Assembly (NCBI RefSeq): GCF_006517815.1
Contig: NZ_CP041198.1
Span: forward strand, 4,339,797 to 4,403,796
Length of the DNA: 64,000 nt
Origin: Pseudarthrobacter sp. NIBRBAC000502770
Lineage (GTDB): Bacteria > Actinomycetota > Actinomycetes > Actinomycetales > Micrococcaceae
Direction: 5' to 3'
The notes beneath the pieces are model-generated. The model searched no databases. It was not told where the DNA came from and saw only the letters and a program-made list of their open reading frames with translations. The translations under genes were made by a program, and so were the position numbers. Position 1 is the first letter of the stretch, and each line of letters starts with the position of its first letter. Of the stretch, positions 38,851-47,524 are shown one piece after another.

Positions 38851-38991
38851 GTGAAAGTTATTGGCGTCCTACGCTCCACTGAAATAGGGACCATCGAGGT
38901 CGAAGCCGCCTCCTATGAGGAAGGCCGCGCCCAGCTCGACGCCCAGGTGCCCGAGGGTTGGCAGCTGCAGGCCGTCCGGACGGAGAAGTAG
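38851..38991 (+). CDS. 46-residue phage protein
   Basis: GTG 38851 with AGGGTGGAG just upstream, stop at 38989-38991 one base into the next start. The peptide KVIGVLRSTEIGTIEVEAA then YEEGRAQLDAQVPEGWQLQA resembles a recurring actinophage small protein, but no function is known. The reading frame is clean despite its size. Confidence 0.65.
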   Translation: MKVIGVLRSTEIGTIEVEAASYEEGRAQLDAQVPEGWQLQAVRTEK

Positions 38992-39647
38992 TGCTCGAGT
39001 CGATCGGCAACTTCTTCAGTACCTTCCAGCCCAAAGACTGGGTCACGTTCATGCTCGCCGTTATCGCTGCCATGATCTCTTTGGGCGCGCTCTTGCGGAC
39101 CTACCTGAATCATGCTCAAGCGCTCCTGAAGGACCAGGCACAATTCGAGTTGGTTTGGAAGGCTCCACATAGCATCAGCAACTGGTCGGTGCTTTTTGTA
39201 AAGAACATTGGGACTGCGGATGCCTTCGACGTGTCCCTTCAGTTCAATGTTGACCCGCAACGGCTGCTTGGGCTCACGGATACGGTTGCTGGCCCCTTCA
39301 AGCCAAAGCAGTTCATGCGATCACTCCTCAAGACCAACGCCGTGCTCTTCACCCATTCCCTCGGCATCGATTCTGAACGGGCAAAGAACCTCCGCCTGAT
39401 CATCGAATGGACCGACGCCTTCGGGGTGCGACGGCGCCAGGAAACCCTCATGTCAGCCATGGGTATTGAGCAAGTGTCGGCGGAGATGACTGAGGCATAC
39501 AATACTGGCCCAGAAGGGTTCGAGTTGGCCGGTGGTGGGGAGATTGGGTCAACCGTACGCTTTGACCCTCGATTCACCCTTCGAGGCTTCATGTGGCGGC
39601 CGCGTTCCCGGAAGCCTCCGAAAGCGTCCAGGGCGAAGGGAACTTAA
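38991..39647 (+). CDS. membrane-anchored phage hypothetical protein
   Basis: 218 residues from GTG 38991. One membrane helix (VTFMLAVIAAMISLGALL, about residues 17-34) precedes a beta-sandwich-like domain (SVLFVKNIGTADAFDVSLQF) and a basic end (RPRSRKPPKASRAK). It is probably anchored in the membrane with the domain in the cytoplasm. A superinfection-related role is possible but not shown. It overlaps the 46-residue gene by one base. Confidence 0.6.
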   Translation: MLESIGNFFSTFQPKDWVTFMLAVIAAMISLGALLRTYLNHAQALLKDQAQFELVWKAPHSISNWSVLFVKNIGTADAFDVSLQFNVDPQRLLGLTDTVAGPFKPKQFMRSLLKTNAVLFTHSLGIDSERAKNLRLIIEWTDAFGVRRRQETLMSAMGIEQVSAEMTEAYNTGPEGFELAGGGEIGSTVRFDPRFTLRGFMWRPRSRKPPKASRAKGT

Positions 39648-39693
39648 CCGGTCTTATTGGCCCTAAACTTGGTCCATAACTGTTGGGGGAGAA

Positions 39694-39906
39694 GTGGCAG
39701 ATGACGTCACCACGAGGAATTTACGTCGAGGTAGTTATGCGGCGGTCGCCTCGTCCATAACCCTCGGCCTGATTGCATTCTTAGTTCCTGGCGCATCCTT
39801 TTGGGCTGGATGCAGTGCAGTTGGGCTACTTGCGCCGGCTGCCACCATGTTTATGTTCAGCGACCCCGAGCCAAGCGAGCGCCAGGAGGCGCCACAGTCA
39901 AGATAG
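39694..39906 (+). CDS. small two-span membrane protein
   Basis: 70 residues from GTG 39694 with GGGGGAG upstream. Two hydrophobic segments (AAVASSITLGLIAFLVPGA and FWAGCSAVGLLAPAATMFMF) are joined by a tight turn. No family is recognised. It lies just before the pyruvyl transferase gene. Confidence 0.6.
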   Translation: MADDVTTRNLRRGSYAAVASSITLGLIAFLVPGASFWAGCSAVGLLAPAATMFMFSDPEPSERQEAPQSR

Positions 39907-39915
39907 AATCGGCGC

Positions 39916-40917
39916 ATGACTTTGGGGGCGCTGGAGCAGATCCAGGACGAAACACTGACCATTCTTTCCGGCCTGCTGGTGCGCGGACAGCATGTCGCGC
40001 TGGTGGATTTCCCGAACCACGAGAACTCTGGCGATGCCCTGATTTTTCTGGGCCAGATGCGCTACCTCGACAAGCTCGGCGTACACGTCGATTACATCGC
40101 CGACGGAAGCCGCTACAACCCGGAACACTTACGAGCCCTGGTTCCTAACGGACCCATCCTGATTCAGGGCGGCGGGAACTTCGGAGACCGCTGGGAGTAC
40201 ATGCAGGCCCTGCGCGAGCGGGTCATCAGTGACTTCCCAGACCGTGACATCATCCAGTTGCCTCAAGGGATCGACTTTCAGGACGGCACGCGTTTGGAGC
40301 AGGCCCAGCAGGTGCTGGGCGCCCACCCCTCACTGACACTTCTCATCCGTGACCATGCCGGCGTGGAGCGCACCCGCGAACTGTTCCCGACCGCGAACGT
40401 GATTTTCTGCCCCGACATGGCTTTCGGCTATGGGGAGGTCAGCGCTGGTGAAGCGCCTTTGGACGCCGTCGTTCTCCGTCGCAATGACTCCGAATCCTTG
40501 GAAAGCACTGAGCGATTCGAGATGCACCCTATGGAGCGATACGTTGATCTGGATTGGGGCCTGACGGGATTCAGGAAGGCCTTAGACAAGGTGATGCATG
40601 TACCCGGCGCCGTCACTAAGAGAATCCCCGCCCTCGCGGTTGCGCTGTACCCCATCCAGCGGCGGGCGTACATGGCAATCGCCGAGAATAACGTCCGCCA
40701 GGCAGTGAGCATCCTCAACCGCGGGCGACTCGTCGTCACCAATCGCCTCCACGCCACGGTTCTGGCCGCACTGATGGGCAAGCCCGTGGTGGCGATGGAT
40801 AACGCCAACGGCAAAATCTCCGCCATCATAGGCGACTACTTGGGGCGCATGCCCGGCGTGCGATACGCCCCGAGCATCAAGGAAGCCGAAGCTGCCGTGG
40901 ACTCCTACTTCAACTAA
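39916..40917 (+). CDS. polysaccharide pyruvyl transferase family protein
   Basis: 333 residues. The family signatures are FPNHENSGDALIFLGQM near residue 32, ILIQGGGNFGDRW, QLPQGIDF and TNRLHATVLAALMGKPVV. These enzymes transfer pyruvate ketals to glycans of capsule or cell wall. In a prophage it is best read as a surface-modifying moron. A terminator (41067-41096) follows. The unit is bracketed by direct repeats. Confidence 0.88.
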   Translation: MTLGALEQIQDETLTILSGLLVRGQHVALVDFPNHENSGDALIFLGQMRYLDKLGVHVDYIADGSRYNPEHLRALVPNGPILIQGGGNFGDRWEYMQALRERVISDFPDRDIIQLPQGIDFQDGTRLEQAQQVLGAHPSLTLLIRDHAGVERTRELFPTANVIFCPDMAFGYGEVSAGEAPLDAVVLRRNDSESLESTERFEMHPMERYVDLDWGLTGFRKALDKVMHVPGAVTKRIPALAVALYPIQRRAYMAIAENNVRQAVSILNRGRLVVTNRLHATVLAALMGKPVVAMDNANGKISAIIGDYLGRMPGVRYAPSIKEAEAAVDSYFN

Positions 40918-40952
40918 ACATTCGCGGACCAGTTGGCCCGTAGAGCCGATGA

Positions 40953-41053
40953 TCAGACCACCGAGTAGCGATTGTCCTGAAGGTTAGCATGCTCGTACTC
41001 GGCGTCGTCCTGCACGAACTTGGTCTGGTCATCGAAGAGTCCGACGACACCCA
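40953..41053 (-). pseudogene. remnant of the 38475-38789 gene
   Basis: Minus-strand reading GLFDDQTKFVQDDAEYEHA matches the start of the 38475-38789 protein for about 17 residues, then diverges and stops at 40953. No start codon is present in this frame, so it is a duplicated fragment rather than a gene. Confidence 0.75.
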
Positions 41054-41096
41054 CTTAGCCGCCGAAAGCGCCCCACCTCCGGAGAGATGGGGCGCT
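40987..41096. repeat. direct repeat B flanking a moron unit
   Basis: Same orientation as 38731-38839, about 89% identical by eye. The unit between the repeats is about 2.15 kb and holds four genes. Confidence 0.85.
41067..41096. terminator. hairpin inside repeat B
   Basis: AGCGCCCC/GGGGCGCT stem between the convergent pyruvyl transferase and acyltransferase genes. Copy A has the weaker GGGGCACT arm. Confidence 0.5.
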
Positions 41097-41126
41097 CGAG
41101 GAAAAGCTGCGACACAGAGGATGCGC

Positions 41127-43208
41127 TTACGGGCTACTCAAGCCGGCCGCAGCAGTGATGTCCTTTGCTAGGTAGGGGCCGAGGGTCTTGCTGTAGGTGC
41201 CAGTTATGTGCGAGATGCCGTCTCGGTACACGATTACGTTGCCGATCACCGCGGGGCATTCGTTCTCAACGCAGAAGTATTTGACGGTGCTCACGACTGC
41301 GGTGTTTGGGACCTTGGCGGCAGCAAGGGAGGCGGCATCTCGCACCTTGAACGCTGCTTCCTGGCTGATCCTGCAGTCGTTGTTTTTTACATCGAAGGTC
41401 ACTCGCTGCATGCATTCGAGCGCCGGCCCGATGTCGTTCGGAACGTCTTCCACAACCACCACCTTGGAGCCATTGGAGGCCACTGGTCGCCATTGTGCCG
41501 CGAAGGCTTCAGCCTGGTCCTCTTTGGACTGGGTGCCAGTTCCACGGTACGCGGTGGTTATGACCATGTCGTAGCGGCTTTGAAGCAGCTTCGCCTGAAT
41601 GTCCGGCATAGCGGAGCAAGTGTTGGTCGACCAGAGGCAGCCAACACCAACGTACGTATCCAACTTCCAGCCCTGTCCGCTGGCCTGCTCGGTCAAGCCC
41701 GGAAGGAGCGCTGCCGCGTGGCTGTCTCCTACGAGTGCGACCCGCTTGGTCCCACCTCCGTATGAGCATGACTTCAGCGGCTTATCTTTGCCAAAGAAGC
41801 AGTCGTAAGAGTTGCCGTTGTCATCTGCGAACGAACGAAGAGACGGCATGATGTCACTGCCAAGCTCACGGTCACAATCGGCTGCAGGATCAAGGGATGC
41901 TGCACCAAAGCACTTCACTTTTGTGACGGAAACTCCGCCGGATTTGGCGAGTGGCATCGATACCGCGCTGGCAGGAGCCTCTCGCGGCATCAACGCCGCG
42001 ACTACAACAACAGCAGTCACAGCAGTCAGTATTCCGAGGCCGACCAACTTGGACCTGTCGCTTAGGACTATCCCGGAAGCGCCACGCTTTGACTTTGCTG
42101 GCCATTCGAAATGCCGTGCGGGGTTCTCTACGAGGTGGAAGCTCAGCACTGAGAGTACGAGTATCGCGAGCAGACCAACTCCGATGTACTCCGGACTGCC
42201 TCCCGGGTAAATGCTCAAAAGCAGGATCGTCACAGGGAAATGCCAGAGGTACAACGAATAGGAAATGTCGCCCACATAGCGAGACACAGGATTGGTCAAG
42301 GGCCACAATAGGCTCCGTCGCGTACCCGTTCCCCCTGTGATCAGCAGCGCGGCTGCTAGGACTGGGAAGGCAGCCGACGGGCCAGGGAATGCGATGGTGT
42401 CGGTCATAACAAAGACTGACGCGACAATGCCTGCAAGCCCGATTATTGAAAGGACATGCCTGATCATTCCAGGAATGCGTGCAATCAGGGGTGCGTAGAC
42501 GGCGACTGCTGCACCAATGCCAAGCTCCCAAGCCCGCGAAAATGTAGAGAAGTAAGCCACGGAAGCCGTTGCTTGTGTTTCCCAAACGGACCAAGCGAAT
42601 GACGCAACCGTGAGGACAACGATGGTTATCCCGATGATCCGACGGGCGTGCCCAGCTGAAGTGTCACGCTTGCGATTAACGAGCCAGTAGATCAGGAGCA
42701 TGAGCCAGGGCCACACGAAGTAGAACTGTTCCTCGACGGCCAGCGACCAGTAGTGCTGGAGTGGGGATATAGCTCCGCCGAGCTGGAAATAGTCCGTCCC
42801 GAGGATCGCGAAGCGCCAGTTCGCTCCAAAGAGTGTGGCCCAAACTCCATCCCATACCGTTGCGTTGAACCGTGTGCTGTTCAGCAGAAGATACGACGCC
42901 CCAACAGTGGCGAGAATAACCAAGAGGGCAGCAGGCATGATGCGTTTTGCTCTTCGCAGGTAGAAACCCACAAAGGAGATCGTTCCGGTTCTCTCATGTT
43001 CCCGCAACAACAACGCGGTGATCAGGAAACCCGAGATCACGAAGAAGACATCAACGCCGACGAATCCACCGGTCGGCCAGCCGAGGAAATGATCTGCAAT
43101 AACAGCCACAACGGCCAGAGCGCGTAAACCCTGGATGTCTGGACGGAACCCAGCGGATTTCGGCTTGGCTGCCGCTTGCCTTGAATGCCGGAGTTGTGAG
43201 ACGGCCAT
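41127..43208 (-). CDS. OafA-type acyltransferase with SGNH domain
   Basis: 693 residues. An N-terminal acyltransferase-3 membrane domain of about ten spans (RPDIQGLRALAVVAVIADHF, FVISGFLIT, FYLRRAKRIMPAALLV) is followed by an extracytoplasmic SGNH hydrolase-like domain (ALVGDSHAAALLPG near residue 490 and DGISHI near 665). Such proteins O-acylate cell-wall or capsule sugars. Base composition here is lower in GC than the flanking phage genes (29 of 60 in 42541-42600 versus 39 of 60 in 57361-57420), suggesting a separate origin. It is likely a receptor-altering moron. Confidence 0.9.
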   Translation of the reverse strand: MAVSQLRHSRQAAAKPKSAGFRPDIQGLRALAVVAVIADHFLGWPTGGFVGVDVFFVISGFLITALLLREHERTGTISFVGFYLRRAKRIMPAALLVILATVGASYLLLNSTRFNATVWDGVWATLFGANWRFAILGTDYFQLGGAISPLQHYWSLAVEEQFYFVWPWLMLLIYWLVNRKRDTSAGHARRIIGITIVVLTVASFAWSVWETQATASVAYFSTFSRAWELGIGAAVAVYAPLIARIPGMIRHVLSIIGLAGIVASVFVMTDTIAFPGPSAAFPVLAAALLITGGTGTRRSLLWPLTNPVSRYVGDISYSLYLWHFPVTILLLSIYPGGSPEYIGVGLLAILVLSVLSFHLVENPARHFEWPAKSKRGASGIVLSDRSKLVGLGILTAVTAVVVVAALMPREAPASAVSMPLAKSGGVSVTKVKCFGAASLDPAADCDRELGSDIMPSLRSFADDNGNSYDCFFGKDKPLKSCSYGGGTKRVALVGDSHAAALLPGLTEQASGQGWKLDTYVGVGCLWSTNTCSAMPDIQAKLLQSRYDMVITTAYRGTGTQSKEDQAEAFAAQWRPVASNGSKVVVVEDVPNDIGPALECMQRVTFDVKNNDCRISQEAAFKVRDAASLAAAKVPNTAVVSTVKYFCVENECPAVIGNVIVYRDGISHITGTYSKTLGPYLAKDITAAAGLSSP

Positions 43209-43294
43209 AGTTCCCCCGATTTATTTGTGAAAGACCGTGGCTGATTCTATTGCACGCGGGCGTTCGAGTTGGAAACAGAGGGTACGCTGGCCCG

Positions 43295-43441
43295 GTGACT
43301 GATTACGAGTGCGTCGGCGGCCCCCTCGATGGCGAGCACCTCACCCTTGCCGAACACCCGAAAGTTCACCCGATCGAGATGAATGGCTGGGGTTACGTGC
43401 TGGATGGGGAGACCCTGGTGTGGAGGCGACTGTCTTCATGA
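43295..43441 (+). CDS. 48-residue phage protein
   Basis: GTG 43295. DYECVGGPLDGEHL then GWGYVLDGETLVWR is a compact fold of the type seen repeatedly in actinophage genomes. Function is unknown. It is divergent from the acyltransferase across an 86-base gap. Confidence 0.6.
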   Translation: MTDYECVGGPLDGEHLTLAEHPKVHPIEMNGWGYVLDGETLVWRRLSS

Positions 43442-43478
43442 GCCCTATACTTGCCCCATGACTTCTGGGGGATTGACC

Positions 43479-43691
43479 ATGCGCCGGTTCGCTTTCTGGG
43501 CGGCCGTTACTTTTTTCGTCATCGCGATGCTTTGCGCGATCGAGTCGAAGACGGGCGGTGACGACGTCTATCGGGGCCTCGCCCTGCTCGCACTGGTCTT
43601 TGGTACAGTCAGTGCAGTTGGGGTCTGGGCTTGCGGCCTGCCCAAGAGCGAGAACCCCGAAGACGCCGAGTGGATGGACGTTGTCAAGTAG
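43479..43691 (+). CDS. small two-span membrane protein
   Basis: 70 residues from ATG 43479, chosen because GGGGGA lies before it; ATG 43458 has none. Two hydrophobic spans (FWAAVTFFVIAMLCAI and LALLALVFGTVSAVGVWACG) flank a polar turn. It is convergent with the SGNH tail gene, whose stop lies one base on. It could be a small holin-like or exclusion protein. Confidence 0.55.
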   Translation: MRRFAFWAAVTFFVIAMLCAIESKTGGDDVYRGLALLALVFGTVSAVGVWACGLPKSENPEDAEWMDVVK

Positions 43692-44735
43692 CTAGACTGC
43701 TACCCACGCCGCCCCTTTGTATACGAACTGATTGCTGGCCTGGGAAGCCGCGAGACTTTGCACGAAGCTTCTGACGCCTGCGGCAATTCGAGGTGAAACT
43801 TCGTGTTGGTTCACATAGCCCCAAGGGTGCGTTCCATCCTTTGAGTCGGCCGAGGCCCACCAGCCCGTGGTGTCCACCCATTTCACTCTGCCGGGCGTTG
43901 TGCAGGCAGCGATTCCGGCTTGAATTGCGGCTGCCTTGGACCCCTTGAGGTTCCGGACCACCACGATGCCGGTGGTTGCCGGAGTAGCAGCGAGCATCGC
44001 GTTCAGCCAAGCCGTTGTTTCTGCCGTAACCAGGGCGTCGGTGGCGCCGCCATCGTTGGTCCCGGGCATTGTGATTATGACGTCGGGAGCCTGAGTCATG
44101 TCAGCTGGCGTGCTTCCCCAGAGCATGTTCCAGCTGCTGCCAAACTTTGGCACCCCACCATCGCCGGCTACCGTGAGCCCAACGCCGCCATGGCCGCGCA
44201 CACCCACCTCACAGCCGAGCGCGTCCGCAAGCGGGTAGGCCCATCCGAAGCTCGCGTCGTTACCGGTGGTGCCATTCACCGTCAGGATGCCCATAGCCAA
44301 GGAATCCCCAACCGCGAGCGCACTTAGGGGACGGGGCCATACTTTGCGGGTGGAAATTGTGCTGCTAGAGCTGAAGCCCGCAAACTGGATAACACCATTG
44401 GGTGGGTCTGTCCATATTTCAGCATCCCCGCCCCGGACAGCTACGCGCATTTCCACCGTGTGCACCGGCCAGTTGGGGTTGATGGTCAAGGGAATGATTG
44501 CTCCGTTCCCTGTCCAATACCTGACCCACGGGCCATCATCTGTCTTATGCCAGATAACCCCCTTATTTGAACTCAGCCCTGTGAAGTCCAGCAGCAACGA
44601 CAGGTCAGCGGGACTGCCCTGGATCGTTGCCCGCAGGTATGCTCCGGAGTTGAGCGTGCGGGCGCGGGTGGCATCTACCTTCCACGTGTACGGGGAGTAC
44701 AGGATGTTGGAGTCGTTAGGGGCAATGGTCGTCAC
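43692..44735 (-). CDS. tail protein with SGNH/GDSL hydrolase domain
   Basis: 347 residues. The first 130 residues are beta-rich (DSNILYSPYTWKVDATRAR). An SGNH hydrolase fold follows, with GDSLAMG (block I Ser), an internal Gly block, PGTND (block III Asn) and DGTHPW (Asp-x-x-His). It would deacetylate or otherwise de-esterify surface glycans during adsorption. GTG 44735 overlaps the stop of the upstream LamG gene. It is the last gene of the late operon. Confidence 0.82.
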   Translation of the reverse strand: MTTIAPNDSNILYSPYTWKVDATRARTLNSGAYLRATIQGSPADLSLLLDFTGLSSNKGVIWHKTDDGPWVRYWTGNGAIIPLTINPNWPVHTVEMRVAVRGGDAEIWTDPPNGVIQFAGFSSSSTISTRKVWPRPLSALAVGDSLAMGILTVNGTTGNDASFGWAYPLADALGCEVGVRGHGGVGLTVAGDGGVPKFGSSWNMLWGSTPADMTQAPDVIITMPGTNDGGATDALVTAETTAWLNAMLAATPATTGIVVVRNLKGSKAAAIQAGIAACTTPGRVKWVDTTGWWASADSKDGTHPWGYVNQHEVSPRIAAGVRSFVQSLAASQASNQFVYKGAAWVAV

Positions 44736-45991
44736 GCCTTGATCCACCTATCTCGGTTCAGCATGTCGGTTGGGGTGGTCAGGCCAACATAGGTGACCAT
44801 TCCGGCTGGCGCAGTGGCAGGCCGGGTTTCATATCCCATGGCTCCGGGCGAGCCCGGCTTGGTGGCCGCCAGCGAATCCAGCGGGGCCAGCAAGATGGCA
44901 CTGGCGTCCAAGGTCGCCGCAGTACTGGGTGTGGCAAAGGTATCCGTGGTGTACCGGGCCTCGGTTCCAAACGACACGCGGAGGTCGTCGAAAATGACGT
45001 TTCGCGCCTCGCTTCCTGCCGATGCGTGGAACCCGCCGATGCTCCAGTTGTACCAAGCCGACTGAGCTGCGGATGCGCCCTGTGCGACGATCCGCGTGCC
45101 GTCCACCCAGACTCCAGTGATTACCCGACTGGTTGCCGCCACACGCCGGTAACCAACTGCAATGTGGTGCCAGACGCCGTTGCAGATGTTCGGTCCCGTT
45201 ACTGCGGCGGGATCCGTTAGGTACAACTGCCCCGCCGCACCCAAGCCCAGATAGAACCCCGGCACGTCCAGAAGAACCTTGTTGAAGCCCGGGGCTGTCG
45301 CCAAGTTGAACCAAAACTCGATCGTGTAGTCGCCAGACTGGTCAGTGAACGGCGGCAGGGTAAGGGTGGCGCCCTTCTCGGCGTTGCCAAACTTGCCAGC
45401 CACATATGTGGGAGTCCCACTGAAGACGGTAAGTGGCGCCGAAGCCGGCGTAGCCGGTGCAGGACGTTCGACCAGCGTGATCGATAGATTCTTCTGCACG
45501 AGGGCATTCGTCACGGCAGCGGCAGCGGCAGCGGCAACGTCCGGGTTCACAGCTACTGCTGTGGCGACCTGCCCGGGGATGTCGGCTCGCTCAATCCGAT
45601 CCTCAATCTGTTCATCTGTGGGACCCAGCGCCAACTCGGCTGATGCTGCCGCCGCCAGGGCGCTTTGATTCGCTTCGGAGGCTGCGGCCTCGGCCGCTCC
45701 CCTTGCCGCGATGGCCTCATCCCTGAGTCCCTTGTAGGAGTTGAACACGCCGGAGAAAGCGCCGGACTTCCAAAGGCACTGAGGTACAGGGGCGATCCGG
45801 CGCCCGATAACCCCGTACTCGTTGGAGGTCATGGGGTTTGAAATCGGGTTGCCGGAGGTGTCCTTCAGTGCCAGCAGGGTGGTGCCTTCGAGGTCCGTTG
45901 CGTCGTAGACCTCGATCAAGCCGCCCCGGACGATGTTGTTGGGGTTGTCCGGGTCGAAGCAGATGTCGAGGTCGTAGAGGTAGTCAGTCAC
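44732..45991 (-). CDS. tail fibre-like protein with LamG domain
   Basis: 419 residues. An N-terminal attachment region (YLYDLDICFDPDNPNN) leads to an alanine-rich coiled coil (about 95-165) and a concanavalin A/LamG-type beta-sandwich (FTDQSGDYTIEFWFNLA, WHHIAVGYRR, about 195-350). This is a receptor-binding layout. It lies downstream of the holin, overlapping it by eight bases, and precedes the SGNH tail protein. Confidence 0.75.
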   Translation of the reverse strand: MTDYLYDLDICFDPDNPNNIVRGGLIEVYDATDLEGTTLLALKDTSGNPISNPMTSNEYGVIGRRIAPVPQCLWKSGAFSGVFNSYKGLRDEAIAARGAAEAAASEANQSALAAAASAELALGPTDEQIEDRIERADIPGQVATAVAVNPDVAAAAAAAVTNALVQKNLSITLVERPAPATPASAPLTVFSGTPTYVAGKFGNAEKGATLTLPPFTDQSGDYTIEFWFNLATAPGFNKVLLDVPGFYLGLGAAGQLYLTDPAAVTGPNICNGVWHHIAVGYRRVAATSRVITGVWVDGTRIVAQGASAAQSAWYNWSIGGFHASAGSEARNVIFDDLRVSFGTEARYTTDTFATPSTAATLDASAILLAPLDSLAATKPGSPGAMGYETRPATAPAGMVTYVGLTTPTDMLNRDRWIKA

Positions 45992-46268
45992 CTGTCGTCG
46001 CCTCCTTGAGGTTCTTGGGGGTTACCTTCAGCCGAAGCAGGTAAGAGCCCAGCGCGGTCATGAATGACTTGGTGACGAGGATCAGCAGGCTGATCCAGAA
46101 CGCCTGTGTAGTGACCTCGTGCTGGAGCAGGAGGTTGGCGATGCCCCCGCCGATGAGGACGAGGGCATCGAGGATGAAACCGGTGTAGAGGGTGCGCCAG
46201 GCGCGGACCAGAGCGTCTGTGTGCAGAGACCACCATGGCTTGTCCGGCACGGCTTCGTACTTGCCCAT
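45984..46268 (-). CDS. putative holin
   Basis: 94 residues with two membrane helices (LYTGFILDALVLIGGGIANLL and FWISLLILVTKSFMTALGSY) and a charged C-terminus. An AAGGAGG site is present. It lies ten bases downstream of the endolysin, the normal place for a holin. Confidence 0.75.
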   Translation of the reverse strand: MGKYEAVPDKPWWSLHTDALVRAWRTLYTGFILDALVLIGGGIANLLLQHEVTTQAFWISLLILVTKSFMTALGSYLLRLKVTPKNLKEATTGD

Positions 46269-46278
46269 GTGGGCCTCC

Positions 46279-47463
46279 TTACGCGAGGTTGATGCGCCAG
46301 CCGGATTCGATGTAGTCCGGGTTCGTGATCCAGGGGTTTTTCGTCAAGATGAAGTCCACGGAGACGCCGTACTGGTGGGCGATGCTTCCGAGGGAGTCGC
46401 CGGGATCGACTGTGCAGTACGGGGGTAGTCCCGCCCCTGCGGGCGTACCTCCGAGAGACGCGAGGTTGGCTCCCACGGGAAGGGTCAGAATGTCTCCGGC
46501 GTGGATGATGTATGGCTCCCCGATGCCGTTCAGGCGGGCAATGTCCTCCCAAGCGACACCAACTTGCGCGCCGATGGATGAGAGCGAATCACCCTCGGAG
46601 ACAGTGCACTGCCCCCCAGACACGGGGGCGTCCTCCGCAGGGTCTGCCGGAGCATCCTCATATGCGCCGGCTGGCAGGTTCAGGACGTCCCCGATGCCGA
46701 TGACGTTGGGGTCGGTGATCTGGGGGTTCACGCCAAGCAGTTCGGCCAGTCCGACGTGGTACTGGGCTGCGATACGAGAGAGGGAGTCGTCGGGATCGAC
46801 GATGCACTCCTCGTAGCCTCCGGGTCGTGCCGTGTCCAGGGTGGACTGGTACCGGACCGGCTGGACGGCGGCGGGGAGCGCAACCGGAGCGCCGTTGAGG
46901 ATTGCGTTGACGGTGTCGCGCAGGCCGTCGCAGTCGCCGGGCCAGCCGGCGGGGTCGATCTTGCCCTGGGAGGAGTACTCCTTATGCCCAAGCTGTGGGC
47001 GGTCGTCCTCGGCCTGGTCGAACAGGTATGCCCGCTCCAGGGCGGCACCGATGAGGGGCACTGCGGCGAGCTGGGCGTCGGTCCAGTCGAACGGGGCCAC
47101 GCCTGAGGACTCCATCTCGATACCGATGAAGTAGTAGTTGCCGGCGTCCGTTGGGATGCCTGGCGCGGATCCGGCGCCTGCATGGTTCGCGAGGCCAGCG
47201 GCAGTGATGTAGGCGGTGCCGGAGCGGCCGAGAACGATGTGGCAGAGCGGGCCTGCAAGGTCGGAGCGGCCGTAGGTGCAGATGTTTAGGCTGGGCGCGT
47301 CGTCGTAGGAGAACGAGCCTCGGCCGGCGGCGGTGTGGTGCCAGAGGACGCCGCGTACGTCGGCCAGATCTCGGCCGAAGTAGCCGCGGTTCTGCCAGCC
47401 GTCAATTTCCACGACGCTGATGCCGGCTGCACGGAGGACGTTTGCAAGATTCGAGAGCAACAT
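46279..47463 (-). CDS. endolysin: PGRP-type amidase with three LysM repeats
   Basis: 394 residues. An N-terminal Amidase_2/PGRP domain (about 1-180) has LWHHTAAGRG, GIEMESSG and GHKEYSSQGKIDP with zinc-binding His residues. Three LysM modules follow with CIVDPDDSLSRIAAQY, CTVSEGDSLSSIGAQ and CTVDPGDSLGSIAHQY, giving peptidoglycan affinity. It cleaves the N-acetylmuramoyl-L-alanine bond at lysis. ATG 47463 has GAAAGGGG nine bases upstream; the longer frame to 47559 is not needed. Confidence 0.93.
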   Translation of the reverse strand: MLLSNLANVLRAAGISVVEIDGWQNRGYFGRDLADVRGVLWHHTAAGRGSFSYDDAPSLNICTYGRSDLAGPLCHIVLGRSGTAYITAAGLANHAGAGSAPGIPTDAGNYYFIGIEMESSGVAPFDWTDAQLAAVPLIGAALERAYLFDQAEDDRPQLGHKEYSSQGKIDPAGWPGDCDGLRDTVNAILNGAPVALPAAVQPVRYQSTLDTARPGGYEECIVDPDDSLSRIAAQYHVGLAELLGVNPQITDPNVIGIGDVLNLPAGAYEDAPADPAEDAPVSGGQCTVSEGDSLSSIGAQVGVAWEDIARLNGIGEPYIIHAGDILTLPVGANLASLGGTPAGAGLPPYCTVDPGDSLGSIAHQYGVSVDFILTKNPWITNPDYIESGWRINLA

Positions 47464-47488
47464 TCTGTGGCCCCTTTCCCGGGCATGA

Positions 47489-47515
47489 GAAAGGCCCCGG
47501 GTTCCGGGGCCTTTC
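47489..47515 (-). terminator. hairpin before the endolysin
   Basis: GAAAGGCCCC/GGGGCCTTTC with a 7-base loop between the 47525 gene and the endolysin. It has no clear T-run, so it may be an attenuator or RNA-stabilising hairpin. Confidence 0.5.
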
Positions 47516-47524
47516 AGGGGTGGT

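Noticed and set aside
40953..41053. Second copy of the 38475 gene as a functional small gene
   Set aside because: It has no start codon in frame and diverges after about 17 residues; it is better read as a remnant.
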